In this document: positions 53,891-61,490 of the stretch, piece after piece
Layout: every line of letters begins with the position of its first letter
Numbering within the stretch: position 1 is the first letter of the stretch
Assembly (NCBI RefSeq): GCF_013248975.1
Contig: NZ_JABRWH010000001.1
Span: 1,116,001-1,180,000 of the forward strand
Origin: Neobacillus endophyticus
GTDB taxonomy: Bacteria > Bacillota > Bacilli > Bacillales > Cytobacillaceae
Length of the DNA stretch: 64,000 nt
Reading direction: 5' to 3'
Made by a program: the position numbers and the translations under genes
The notes under the pieces: model-generated
The model's database searches: none
Told to the model about the DNA's origin: nothing
The model's input: only the letters and a program-made list of their open reading frames with translations

Positions 53891-55399
53891 TCATGTGTGT
53901 TTTCGTTTATATTGGCTTGGCGATAATCCTTTAACTTTTTTAAAAACTTTACAGAAATAGCTGTGGTCGGAATATCCCACCATCCCACTGATTTCCGAGA
54001 TTGAGACCTTTCCCTCTTTTAGCAATTTCGTGGCTTGCTCAATGCGGATTTTGTTCAAATACTCGACAAAGCCCTCACGCATATGAGTGGAAAAATAGCT
54101 TGATAGATAGGATGGGTTGAAATGAAATTGCTTGGCCACCTCTGTCAGTGTTAGCGGCTCGGCATAATGATCCATTATATAGTGGATTAATTTCTTCAAA
54201 TTAAAGTTTTCCTGGTGGTTGTGGCCGGCTTCTAAGCATTTCCAGGCTTCCGTGATAAAAGCATCCAGCAATGCTAATGCTTCCTGTGCAGTAGAAGTTT
54301 CATCAAATGCTTTTAGGTAAGCATATCTAGCATTCTCCAATTCTTTCACATCGTACTCCATATTACTGAGGAGAATCGAGATGGTAAATATCATATTGCT
54401 GAAAAACGCCTTATATTCAAAAATATCCATCACATAAAAGGAGGATAATTGTTTGGAATGGCCTTTCAAATAATCAAAGGCCGGCTCAAAGCGGCTCCGT
54501 TTTAACTCGGCCGTAAACCAATCTAGATTGAATTTCTCAACTGCAGGAAGCATTGGAAGGTACCTTATTGTCAGGATGTTTTTTTTTGATAAATAGAAGC
54601 GATAATCGAGCAATTTTAGAAACGATTCCTTATAGACTTGGCCAAGTTGAAAAAAGTCGGTAAACGGCTCCGTAAGAACAAAGGTGAGCCCTGGTTCGCT
54701 CTTGGCGAATTGGATAAGATTCTCGTTGGCAGGGTCCTCGAGATTCAAAAGAAAGACTAGCAGATTCTCATTCGGGCTAAAGCCATTCTGAACCCCTTTC
54801 CCTATATGGCGCGAGATTCCATCTGTTATCGCTTCTTGCAATTCGACGGCATGGTTGGTGGCAACTCCTACTAAATAAAAATATCGGTAAGGAAATTTCT
54901 TTAGCCGCCATTCTTCATTTCTTGCAACCTCGTATCCAGAGATTAATTTATGTATGATGTGTTCGATGGAAGGCTGCTCCTCAGGCTCTCTTACGACCGT
55001 TTGAAAAGAAGGAATTCGGCTTGCGGCAGATTTCAGTCCTTTTAATAGACTTTGTGCATCCAGCTTGGGCTTTAATATATAATCCACGATGCCATGTTGA
55101 AAGGTGGATCTGACATAGTCGAATTCACCAAAACTGCTCAGAATAATGATTTCTATTTGGGGATACCGTTCCTTTACCACCCTTGTTAATTCTTCCCCAT
55201 CCATCATTGGCATGACAATATCCGTAATGATGATATGCGGTCGGGTTGTTTCAATTAAACCAAGCGCCTCTTGACCGTTCGCGGCTTCTCCGACAATCGA
55301 AAAACCCTCCTGTTCCCAATCAAGATAGTGGATGATTCCTTTTCTAATCAACTGTTCATCATCTACAATCAGAATTCGGCAAAGTTCCCCAGCCTTCAA
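53891..55399 (-). CDS. YesN-type AraC-family response regulator
   Basis: About 502 aa. Receiver domain: RILIVDDEQLIRKGIIHYLD with the acidic pocket, phospho-Asp in IIITDIVMPMMDGEEL, and YILKP. A middle region of about 250 residues (YesN-type) follows. The C-terminal AraC domain has two HTHs: LTLTEVAKQFHFNPSYLSSY and VSISEISGMVGYSDHSYFCK, ending KKVKGLSPSQYKRKHT. I use TTG 55399, six bases after GGAGGG; ATG 55405 overlaps that site. A cre-like box, TGTAAGCGGTTTAA, lies upstream at 55453-55466. It likely activates the sugar importer operon next door. Confidence 0.9.
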   Translation of the reverse strand: MKAGELCRILIVDDEQLIRKGIIHYLDWEQEGFSIVGEAANGQEALGLIETTRPHIIITDIVMPMMDGEELTRVVKERYPQIEIIILSSFGEFDYVRSTFQHGIVDYILKPKLDAQSLLKGLKSAASRIPSFQTVVREPEEQPSIEHIIHKLISGYEVARNEEWRLKKFPYRYFYLVGVATNHAVELQEAITDGISRHIGKGVQNGFSPNENLLVFLLNLEDPANENLIQFAKSEPGLTFVLTEPFTDFFQLGQVYKESFLKLLDYRFYLSKKNILTIRYLPMLPAVEKFNLDWFTAELKRSRFEPAFDYLKGHSKQLSSFYVMDIFEYKAFFSNMIFTISILLSNMEYDVKELENARYAYLKAFDETSTAQEALALLDAFITEAWKCLEAGHNHQENFNLKKLIHYIMDHYAEPLTLTEVAKQFHFNPSYLSSYFSTHMREGFVEYLNKIRIEQATKLLKEGKVSISEISGMVGYSDHSYFCKVFKKVKGLSPSQYKRKHT

Positions 55400-55452
55400 T
55401 GTCATCCCTCCAAATCACCATTTGTTAGGGTTTTATCCTTATTATACATTTT

Positions 55453-55466
55453 TGTAAGCGGTTTAA
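55453..55466. promoter_or_regulatory. Weak cre-like box upstream of the yesN-like gene
   Basis: TGTAAGCGGTTTAA shares the TGTAAGCG half and part of the second half of the CcpA site, and so is weaker than the one at 51961. Confidence 0.35.
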
Positions 55467-55618
55467 TATATAGAAGAATCGTTATTCTGTGTTTATTTGT
55501 GATTTGCGCGGGTACCTTTAAGTGGATGGTTTGATTGGGTTAGGAATTCGAATCAACTGAGGTTAGGGGAAATTGGTTGGATTTTCTTAATTGATTTTTG
55601 CTATCGGGCAGGGGTTGG

Positions 55619-55930
55619 ACTCTCGGATGGAGGGAGAAACTCTTGGATAAGCTGTTCAAACTCTCGATTGGACTATTTACTCTCGGATAAAAGAAGAATA
55701 CTCTCGGTTGAATGACCGAAACTCTCGGATGAACCGGCGAAACTTTCGGATAAGTCGTTAAAACTCTCGATTGGACTATTTACTCTCGGATAAAAGAAGA
55801 ATACTCCCGGATCAATGGCCGAAACTCTCGGATAAGCAGCTAAAACTCTCGATTGGACTATTTACTCTCAGATAAAAGAAGAATACTCTCGGTTGAACCG
55901 GCGAAACTCTCGGATAAGCAGCTAAAACTG
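55619..55930. repeat. 21-bp tandem repeat array, about 15 units
   Basis: Units of 19-21 bases, each starting ACTCTCGG or a close variant (ACTCTCGATT, ACTTTCGG, ACTCCCGG). Example: ACTCTCGGATAAGCAGCTAAA. A higher-order block with the order ACTCTCGATTGGACTATTT, then ACTCTCGGATAAAAGAAGAA, recurs three times at about 55660, 55763 and 55845. No credible gene is present; short open frames across it arise from the lack of stops. Confidence 0.9.
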
Positions 55931-55946
55931 CAGCTTTATACTTTGA

Positions 55947-55990
55947 CCTGTCCGAATCGACTTTCATTCGGACAGGGTTTGATGCTTTTT
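55947..55990 (+). terminator. Hairpin with TGTCCGAAT arms
   Basis: CCTGTCCGAAT pairs perfectly with ATTCGGACAGG over an eight-base loop, followed by GTTTGATGCTTTTTTAC. A second CCTGTCCGAATT copy follows at about 56003. The arms match the inverted pair in the 52-bp array at 3722-4890. Confidence 0.65.
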
Positions 55991-56056
55991 TACTTGTACC
56001 TGTCCGAATTAGCCTCGAATGAAGACATTAAGTAATGAGATCAAGTGAAAAAAATA

Positions 56057-56908
56057 TTACCTCAAAAAATCTTCAATAAGAGCAATTTGCTTTTCAGTAT
56101 TTAACGCCGGGGCATGACCGAGTTCTGGGATGGTCACCATTTCACAGTTCGGCTTTTGCCTCATTTTTTCGGCCACTGCAAGCAGTAATACATCAGAGCG
56201 TTCCCCGCGAATGAGCAGCACTTTTGCTTGGATGGCCTCCCACTGGGTCCAAAGATTTAAATCATCCTTGTGCTGGAATTGCAAAGCAATTTTCGGATCA
56301 TAATCGGGGCTGATTCCTCCTCCATCCCTCCTTCTGCAGGATGTTCGGGTGAAGTCATTCCACTCCTCTTCACTTGTGAGGCCGAAGGTGGTATAGATAG
56401 TCTTAAAATAATTTTTCAATTCGGTAAAGGTTTGAAACTGCGGCGGGGAGCCGACATAGCTGATGATTCGTTTAATGCCGTCAATATCCTGTACGGCATC
56501 GCCCAACGCGCCAGCGCCAATATCATTCAATACTAAATGTGTTATGCGGTTTTGAAATAGAGGAGTACCGGCAATCTTGATTCCGATAGCCCCTCCCATT
56601 GAGGTGCCTACCCAACGGATCTGATCGATTCCCAAATAGTCTAACAAGCCAATCGCCAGGCTGCTGTAAGTTTCAAAACAATAGTCTGTTTCCGGAGAAG
56701 AACTCCATTGGCTCCAGCCCCGCCCAATCGTATCCGGACAAATGACATAATAATCTTTTGCTAACTGCCGAGCTAAAATATCAAAATCTCTGCCGTTCCG
56801 CGTTAAGCCATGCCAGCAAACTACCGCGGGATTACTGGGATTGCCCCATTCTGAAACATGCACTTCCATCCCATTAAGAGTAACAAATCTGGATCTTGGA
56901 GAAATCAT
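56057..56908 (-). CDS. Alpha/beta hydrolase
   Basis: 283 aa. VVCWHGLTRNGRDFDILARQ gives the HG oxyanion region. The nucleophile elbow is WVGTSMGGAIGIKIAG, the acid is in LLIRGERSDVLLLAVAEKM and the His in IPELGHAPALNTEKQ. It is a complete catalytic triad of the esterase/lipase/C-C hydrolase superfamily. No signal peptide, so cytosolic. Substrate unknown. ATG at 56908 with GGTGGTGCA upstream. It stands alone. Confidence 0.85.
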   Translation of the reverse strand: MISPRSRFVTLNGMEVHVSEWGNPSNPAVVCWHGLTRNGRDFDILARQLAKDYYVICPDTIGRGWSQWSSSPETDYCFETYSSLAIGLLDYLGIDQIRWVGTSMGGAIGIKIAGTPLFQNRITHLVLNDIGAGALGDAVQDIDGIKRIISYVGSPPQFQTFTELKNYFKTIYTTFGLTSEEEWNDFTRTSCRRRDGGGISPDYDPKIALQFQHKDDLNLWTQWEAIQAKVLLIRGERSDVLLLAVAEKMRQKPNCEMVTIPELGHAPALNTEKQIALIEDFLR

Positions 56909-57164
56909 TGCACCACCCCATTTTCATTGAATTTGTTACCATATATATTCGTGATTACGGCATGTATCCCTTTTATATGAAATACTAAAACCCTCTGCTA
57001 TTTTTTCATAAAAGTAAACAAAGAAGGATTTCGAAAGAGCAACTGGTATATGACTTCGTGCTCAATTGGCAAAAGGTGATATCCCTATTCATCCAAGTGT
57101 AATAGGAATCCTGAATGATTCCGCCCCAGGCAACTGCATAAAACCAAAATTAGTAAAATTTTCA

Positions 57165-57192
57165 TTGAAACTATCAAAATTTGGAATATAAT
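57165..57192 (+). promoter_or_regulatory. SigA-type promoter for the 105-aa membrane protein
   Basis: TTGAAA, 16 bases, TATAAT, about 47 bases upstream of the start codon. The rest of the gap 56909-57238 shows no gene. Confidence 0.7.
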
Positions 57193-57238
57193 TGGATGAA
57201 AGAAAAGCAAATTTAGGGACTTAAGGAGAGGTAGAAAG

Positions 57239-57556
57239 ATGAAACGGCTGTTGACAATACTTGTGACAATACTTGTTTTATTGGGATTGAGCTTTGCTTT
57301 TACCTACTTTACGCATATCGCATTCCTCGATTACTCATTTATGATCGGTTTAATCGTCACCCTTATCATTTGGTTTTTCAGCTCCAAAGGCGGCGTGACT
57401 TCAAGAAATGCTGATGGAAACATTCAAGGAATGACAGGCTTTAAATTGGAACAGCAAAAATTCACCTTCACTCCCAATCTGGCATTTTTTACAGCCTTAG
57501 CTTATACCATTATTACCTTTGCAGTGATGGCATATCAATATAGGAGCTATTTTTAA
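57239..57556 (+). CDS. Small membrane protein of unknown function
   Basis: 105 aa. Three hydrophobic stretches: 4-24 (LLTILVTILVLLGLSFAFTY), 30-48 (YSFMIGLIVTLIIWFFSS) and 82-100 (LAFFTALAYTIITFAVMAYQ). A polar loop between the second and third contains Gly, Asn and Gln. ATG at 57239 behind AAGGAGAGGTAGAAAG and a good promoter. No family recognised with certainty. It lies at the edge of the lasso cluster but points the other way. Confidence 0.65.
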   Translation: MKRLLTILVTILVLLGLSFAFTYFTHIAFLDYSFMIGLIVTLIIWFFSSKGGVTSRNADGNIQGMTGFKLEQQKFTFTPNLAFFTALAYTIITFAVMAYQYRSYF

Positions 57557-57643
57557 AATTATCTATACTTTGTTATCATCGAAGGTCGGAGAACAAATGG
57601 CAAAACTTCAATTTGGTTAGGCTTTGTTTGGAAGAAAGAACAA

Positions 57644-57684
57644 AAAAGGCATGGAACCTGATCTCGCGATTCCAAGCCTTTTCA
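57644..57684. terminator. Terminator at the end of the lasso operon
   Basis: AAAAAGGCATGGAA pairs with TTCCAAGCCTTTT (one mismatch), with A and T runs outside. It serves both the membrane-protein gene and the lasso operon. Confidence 0.75.
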
Positions 57685-57794
57685 TTTGGCCAATATCTAA
57701 TAAACACTTGCACAGGTCTCTTCTTTCAACTTTAAAAAACAGTGCTTTACGTAAAAAAATTTAGTATATCCTATTTAGAAACTTTCCCAATGCT

Positions 57795-59564
57795 TCACCC
57801 TACTTCCATTGCAATCCTTTGCTTCACCAAACTCCTGTCACCTTGTTGGATGATTTTGCCCTTATCCATGATAAGAACTTGGTCAGCATTGCGAATAGTA
57901 GTAAGCCGATGGGCAATGGCAATAATGGTCATTTTCCCTTTGAGGCGATCAATGGCTTGTTGGATTTTTGCCTCATTTTCACTATCCAGCGCACTAGTGG
58001 CCTCATCGAGAATCAAAATCGATGGCTTGCGCAAAATAGCCCGCGCCAAAACGAGGCGCTGCCGTTCTCCGCCAGACAGCCGGATTCCCCGATCGCCGAT
58101 TAGTGTATCAAGTCCCTGTGGCAGATTCTTGACAAACTCCGCAGCAGCCGCAAATTCAAGTGCCTCCCAAAGATGCTCCTCGCTGGCGTCAGGGTCAATC
58201 ATCAGCAAATTATCGCGTACCGTCGAATTAAACAAAAACGGATCCTGCGGAATATAACTAATCGATTTCCTTAACGCTAAAAGCCTATCACTGGTAAGCG
58301 TCACTCCGTCAATTACTACCTCACCTGAATCAGGCTGATTCAGCCCCATTAACAGATCAATCAAGGTACTCTTTCCAGCACCCGAACTCCCGACAACCGC
58401 CGTCATTTTGTTTGCGGGGATGTGAAGGTTAATATGATTTAATGCAAGTGCCCCATCACTTTGCTGGTAGGAGAATGTTACATTTCGACAATCAATGCCG
58501 TACGTCAAATCAATGGGCTGTACCAGATGATTATCCGTATTCTCCATTTCCTTTGCCTCCAAGCATTCCTGCTGCAGAGTGACCAAGGCCGATAAAGAAG
58601 GAATTGTCACACCCATGTTTTCCAGATTCGATTGAATGGATTGAAGACTTGGCCATAATCTTGAAAAAATGGCCATAATCATCATGACTTGAGCCGGCTC
58701 TTCCTTAAACATCCGAATAGAAAAAAACACAAACACCGCAATCAGAAACGCGGAAACTATTTTAAAGATCATTTGTGAGGTTGAGTTCAACTTCGTCATT
58801 TGAACCTGGTTATCTTCCATTTCTTCGCTGATATCCATAAACCAATTCATATGGGACTCCACTAATGAATTACTCTTGATATCCTTCATCCCGTTAAATT
58901 GATCGGTAATGCCTGCTAAATAACTTTGGTTCAACTGAAAAGTCTTCATCCCTAAGATCTTCGACTTTTTCCTAAATGTCCGGGAAAAGAGGATTAAAAT
59001 AATTCCAAAAGATAAAATAAAAACCGTCATCTTGACGGATAAATACAAGGCCACACCAACTTGAATCAACATTAAAATAATTGATGACATGAAATTCAGG
59101 AATAATTGAATCGCTGCATTCACCTTCAAGATTTCACTGATCATAATATTAATCAAATCCGATTTTCGCTTTCTTAAATAAAACTGCCAATCAGCTCCCA
59201 TTAAGCTTCGATACGTGTCATCCCGCAAATGGCGGACAAAGCCTTGCTGGATTTTCACTCCCAAGATCGATTGGCTTCGTTTAAACACACTCTGACCAAT
59301 CATTAAAAGAACATATATACCCAGAATCAATATCAAAGTAACGGTTATTGACATTCCTGAAAAAAGACTATTAAACCAATGAACAAACGGGATATTTCCT
59401 GTCGAGAATTTCATTATTCCTGTTATTCCAATTAACGGTACCAGCAAGAAAATCCCGACACTTTCCAATACTCCAATTAGCATCATACAAACCAAATTAA
59501 TATACAAAATGCTTCCCGAAAAGCGGTGGATTCTTTTCAAAAAATACAAAAGATGCTTCAACAC
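57795..59564 (-). CDS. Lasso peptide ABC exporter (D protein)
   Basis: 589 aa. Six membrane helices in the first 320 residues, then an ATPase with Walker A VVGSSGAGKSTLIDLLMGLN, signature GIRLSGGERQRLVLARAILR and Walker B SILILDEATSALDSENEA. It is a full half-transporter that dimerises. In lasso clusters this D protein exports the mature peptide and gives self-immunity. GTG at 59564 with AAAGGAGG close by; TTG one codon on has better spacing. It is the last gene of the cluster. It lacks an N-terminal C39 peptidase, as expected since the leader is cut by B1/B2. Confidence 0.92.
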   Translation of the reverse strand: MLKHLLYFLKRIHRFSGSILYINLVCMMLIGVLESVGIFLLVPLIGITGIMKFSTGNIPFVHWFNSLFSGMSITVTLILILGIYVLLMIGQSVFKRSQSILGVKIQQGFVRHLRDDTYRSLMGADWQFYLRKRKSDLINIMISEILKVNAAIQLFLNFMSSIILMLIQVGVALYLSVKMTVFILSFGIILILFSRTFRKKSKILGMKTFQLNQSYLAGITDQFNGMKDIKSNSLVESHMNWFMDISEEMEDNQVQMTKLNSTSQMIFKIVSAFLIAVFVFFSIRMFKEEPAQVMMIMAIFSRLWPSLQSIQSNLENMGVTIPSLSALVTLQQECLEAKEMENTDNHLVQPIDLTYGIDCRNVTFSYQQSDGALALNHINLHIPANKMTAVVGSSGAGKSTLIDLLMGLNQPDSGEVVIDGVTLTSDRLLALRKSISYIPQDPFLFNSTVRDNLLMIDPDASEEHLWEALEFAAAAEFVKNLPQGLDTLIGDRGIRLSGGERQRLVLARAILRKPSILILDEATSALDSENEAKIQQAIDRLKGKMTIIAIAHRLTTIRNADQVLIMDKGKIIQQGDRSLVKQRIAMEVG

Positions 59565-59611
59565 CAGCTCCTCCTTTCAAATGGCAGCTTCCACTCCAGC
59601 AAAAGCACCTT

Positions 59612-60052
59612 TCACAGTTGCTTTGCAAATTTGGCTACCACCGTAAATCGTTCCATCCCCTCAGCACCAGAAATATAATAGGGACCGCAGCGCAGCCAGG
59701 CATGGGCAATCAACGCTCCCTTCTCATCTTTTGCTGTACCAAAATAAATCGTACTGGCAATATGGCGCCGCTCAAGCATTTTCATCCCAGCAATCGCTTT
59801 GACCATGCACTCGCTTTCCCAAAACGTATACCGGCTCATTTGATAAATCGCCCGAGAAATCCGGATTAATTCATCTTTATGGAACTCATTCGGAGAATAA
59901 TCCGTTTCTTTCATCGGTTCGCCAAGCACCAATGCTAAATTTTCAAATGGGATTCTTTTTAAATATCTAGCCCTGCCCAAATTAAAAAACGCCTCCACGA
60001 GCAGCAGCTTCGTCTTCCATGGTAACTTTAAAAAGTTGATTACTTTCTCCAT
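59612..60052 (-). CDS. Lasso peptide leader peptidase (B2 protein, transglutaminase-like)
   Basis: 146 aa. The catalytic Cys is in FWESECMVKAIAGMKMLERR (Cys82) and the His in ALIAHAWLRCG (His117), the pair seen in all B2/Transglut_core3 lasso proteins. It removes the leader after the penultimate Thr region of the precursor, with B1 delivering the substrate. Length is typical for the split B2. ATG at 60052, 17 bases after the B1 stop. Overall order C-A-K-B1-B2-D. Confidence 0.92.
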   Translation of the reverse strand: MEKVINFLKLPWKTKLLLVEAFFNLGRARYLKRIPFENLALVLGEPMKETDYSPNEFHKDELIRISRAIYQMSRYTFWESECMVKAIAGMKMLERRHIASTIYFGTAKDEKGALIAHAWLRCGPYYISGAEGMERFTVVAKFAKQL

Positions 60053-60068
60053 CGTTTTCCCTGGAACC

Positions 60069-60353
60069 TTACCCTTTTCTTGTAATCAAGCCCTCATCCA
60101 CCAGCTGGCGTAAAAACAAACTTACATGTTCTTCACACTGTGCAGGGTCTACATCGTACATCAACTGAAGGGTAGCTACGATCTCTTGAATGGAAATTGG
60201 CTCGCCAATCAGATCCCAAATTTCTCCGCCAAGTGTTCCTAAATTATAGTACTTACCATTTTGGATGCTCAGCATCACTTTTTCTCCATCCATGTCACTA
60301 AGGATATTTCCTTCGTTACGGACAAATTCATCATTTTTTGCAAAATTAGGCAT
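60069..60353 (-). CDS. PqqD-like leader-recognition protein (B1 protein)
   Basis: 94 aa with the PqqD/RRE winged-helix pattern: EGNILSDMDGEKVMLSIQNG, KYYNLGTLGGEIWDLIGEPI and then a helical end (LRQLVDEGLITRKG). It binds the leader peptide and presents it to B2. The YxxP-x-L-E-x-L leader motif of the precursor (W5, P8, L10 here) is the expected contact. It overlaps the kinase gene by eight bases, showing translational coupling. Confidence 0.92.
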   Translation of the reverse strand: MPNFAKNDEFVRNEGNILSDMDGEKVMLSIQNGKYYNLGTLGGEIWDLIGEPISIQEIVATLQLMYDVDPAQCEEHVSLFLRQLVDEGLITRKG

Positions 60354-61263
60354 AAACTTTCTCCTCCACCTTAATCGTTTCTAAAATCAAATCAATTAGC
60401 TCATAAGCGGTAAATGGGGTAACAGGGCGGCGTAATTGATATAAGTCCAGTTTATTAACCAATTTGGCCGTCATCTGAAAATGCCATTCCAAGAGCCCTG
60501 AATGCTCAAGGAAAAAGTTCCGGTATGTATGCAGGAACAGTTTATGCAGTCCAAGCAAACTCCCAATCGGCTGAATATTAATTTCTGTCACATCGTCTTT
60601 AACCAACTCAAAGATTCCGGCAAGTGGCAGAGGTGTGTCCATAAACTGAGTAGAAACCGGGACGGCAAACTTTGTTTCCCGATCGATTAACGGTTGATAA
60701 CCTGCTTCATCCATCCCAAACTGTTCCATGCTCTCTATCCACAATTTCTGCTGCGGATAGGAAGGAGTAACATAAGGAACATTCTCTTCAGAGAAAGACA
60801 CGGCAATCACATCATCTGTTAGCAGGTGAAAGCCTCTGTTTAAAAATGCGGAAGCAAGCGTCGATTTCCCCGCTCCAGAATGCCCAACAATGGCGTAGGC
60901 TTTACCATCTATGGCAATTACACTTCCATGAAGCGACAGAATTTTCCTTTGCATGAGAATAGCACCCATACAGGTTCCAAGAATCCATAGCCTGGCCACT
61001 TCTTCACTGTATCCTTCAAGGGGAGATACTGTAATCTGTTTCCCTTTTTTTATAGAAAAAATCGCAATCCCGTTCAATTGAAAAAGGATGCGATCTTTAG
61101 TAATCACAAAAATATCCTCTTCTTTTGACACTGCTTGCCATTCTTTCTTCAAGTCTCCCATCGTAATCTCGATATCTATTAAATCCACCGGCCGCTCAAG
61201 TGACTTTAATTCCGGCAGAGGAATTTCACTCATCATTGTAAAACCAAAAGCCTTGTACATCAT
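60346..61263 (-). CDS. HPr-kinase-like lasso peptide kinase (PadeK type)
   Basis: 305 aa. P-loop AIVGHSGAGKST at residues 125-135, followed by HLLTDDVIAV and a downstream PSYPQQKLW segment, the pattern of HPr kinase-like enzymes found in lasso clusters. The homologue in the paeninodin cluster phosphorylates the C-terminal Ser of the precursor. Here the precursor also ends in Ser, so the same reaction is a strong inference. Start at ATG 61263 or the next ATG; AAGGAG lies 11 bases upstream. A long hairpin separates it from the precursor gene. Confidence 0.88.
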   Translation of the reverse strand: MMYKAFGFTMMSEIPLPELKSLERPVDLIDIEITMGDLKKEWQAVSKEEDIFVITKDRILFQLNGIAIFSIKKGKQITVSPLEGYSEEVARLWILGTCMGAILMQRKILSLHGSVIAIDGKAYAIVGHSGAGKSTLASAFLNRGFHLLTDDVIAVSFSEENVPYVTPSYPQQKLWIESMEQFGMDEAGYQPLIDRETKFAVPVSTQFMDTPLPLAGIFELVKDDVTEINIQPIGSLLGLHKLFLHTYRNFFLEHSGLLEWHFQMTAKLVNKLDLYQLRRPVTPFTAYELIDLILETIKVEEKVYA

Positions 61264-61285
61264 GAATGTTTCAACTCCTTGAAGC

Positions 61286-61316
61286 GGGAATGGCCTTTAG
61301 ACTAAAGGCCATTCCC
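61286..61316 (-). terminator. Stem-loop between precursor and kinase genes
   Basis: GGGAATGGCCTTTA pairs perfectly with TAAAGGCCATTCCC over a three-base loop. On the coding strand no T-run follows, so it more likely stabilises the short precursor mRNA or attenuates transcription than fully ends it. Confidence 0.75.
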
Positions 61317-61326
61317 TAATTTCTTC

Positions 61327-61476
61327 TTAGCTTCCGATTAACGGTTGGTTAGATGCATTCAGAGGAACTGGCTGACCTACAGCCCAGTTTCCGTCAAAGC
61401 TTTTATAATGTGTACCTGCCATGGTTTGATTCACATCCAATACCTCTAATACAGGTTGTTGCCACTCTTTTTTCAT
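61327..61476 (-). CDS. Lasso peptide precursor (A protein, paeninodin family)
   Basis: 49 aa from the ATG at 61476 with AGGAGG nine bases upstream. The leader, residues 1-19, reads MKKEWQQPVLEVLDVNQTM, with Thr18 at the conserved -2 position and W5/P8/L10/E11 as the B1-binding motif. The core is then A20 to S49, 30 residues: Ala as residue 1 and Asp28 as residue 9, the same ring (A1-D9) as paeninodin. Residue 30 is Ser, as in paeninodin, whose terminal Ser is phosphorylated. The predicted tail of 21 residues (PVPLNASN within it) is long for this class. It lies between the C and K genes. The sequence features are plain; product structure is inferred. Confidence 0.92.
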   Translation of the reverse strand: MKKEWQQPVLEVLDVNQTMAGTHYKSFDGNWAVGQPVPLNASNQPLIGS

Positions 61477-61490
61477 TATTATCACCTCCT

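Noticed and set aside
55619..55930. CRISPR array or coding repeat
   Set aside because: Units are 19-21 bases, too short and without spacers of constant length; no start signal or cas genes.
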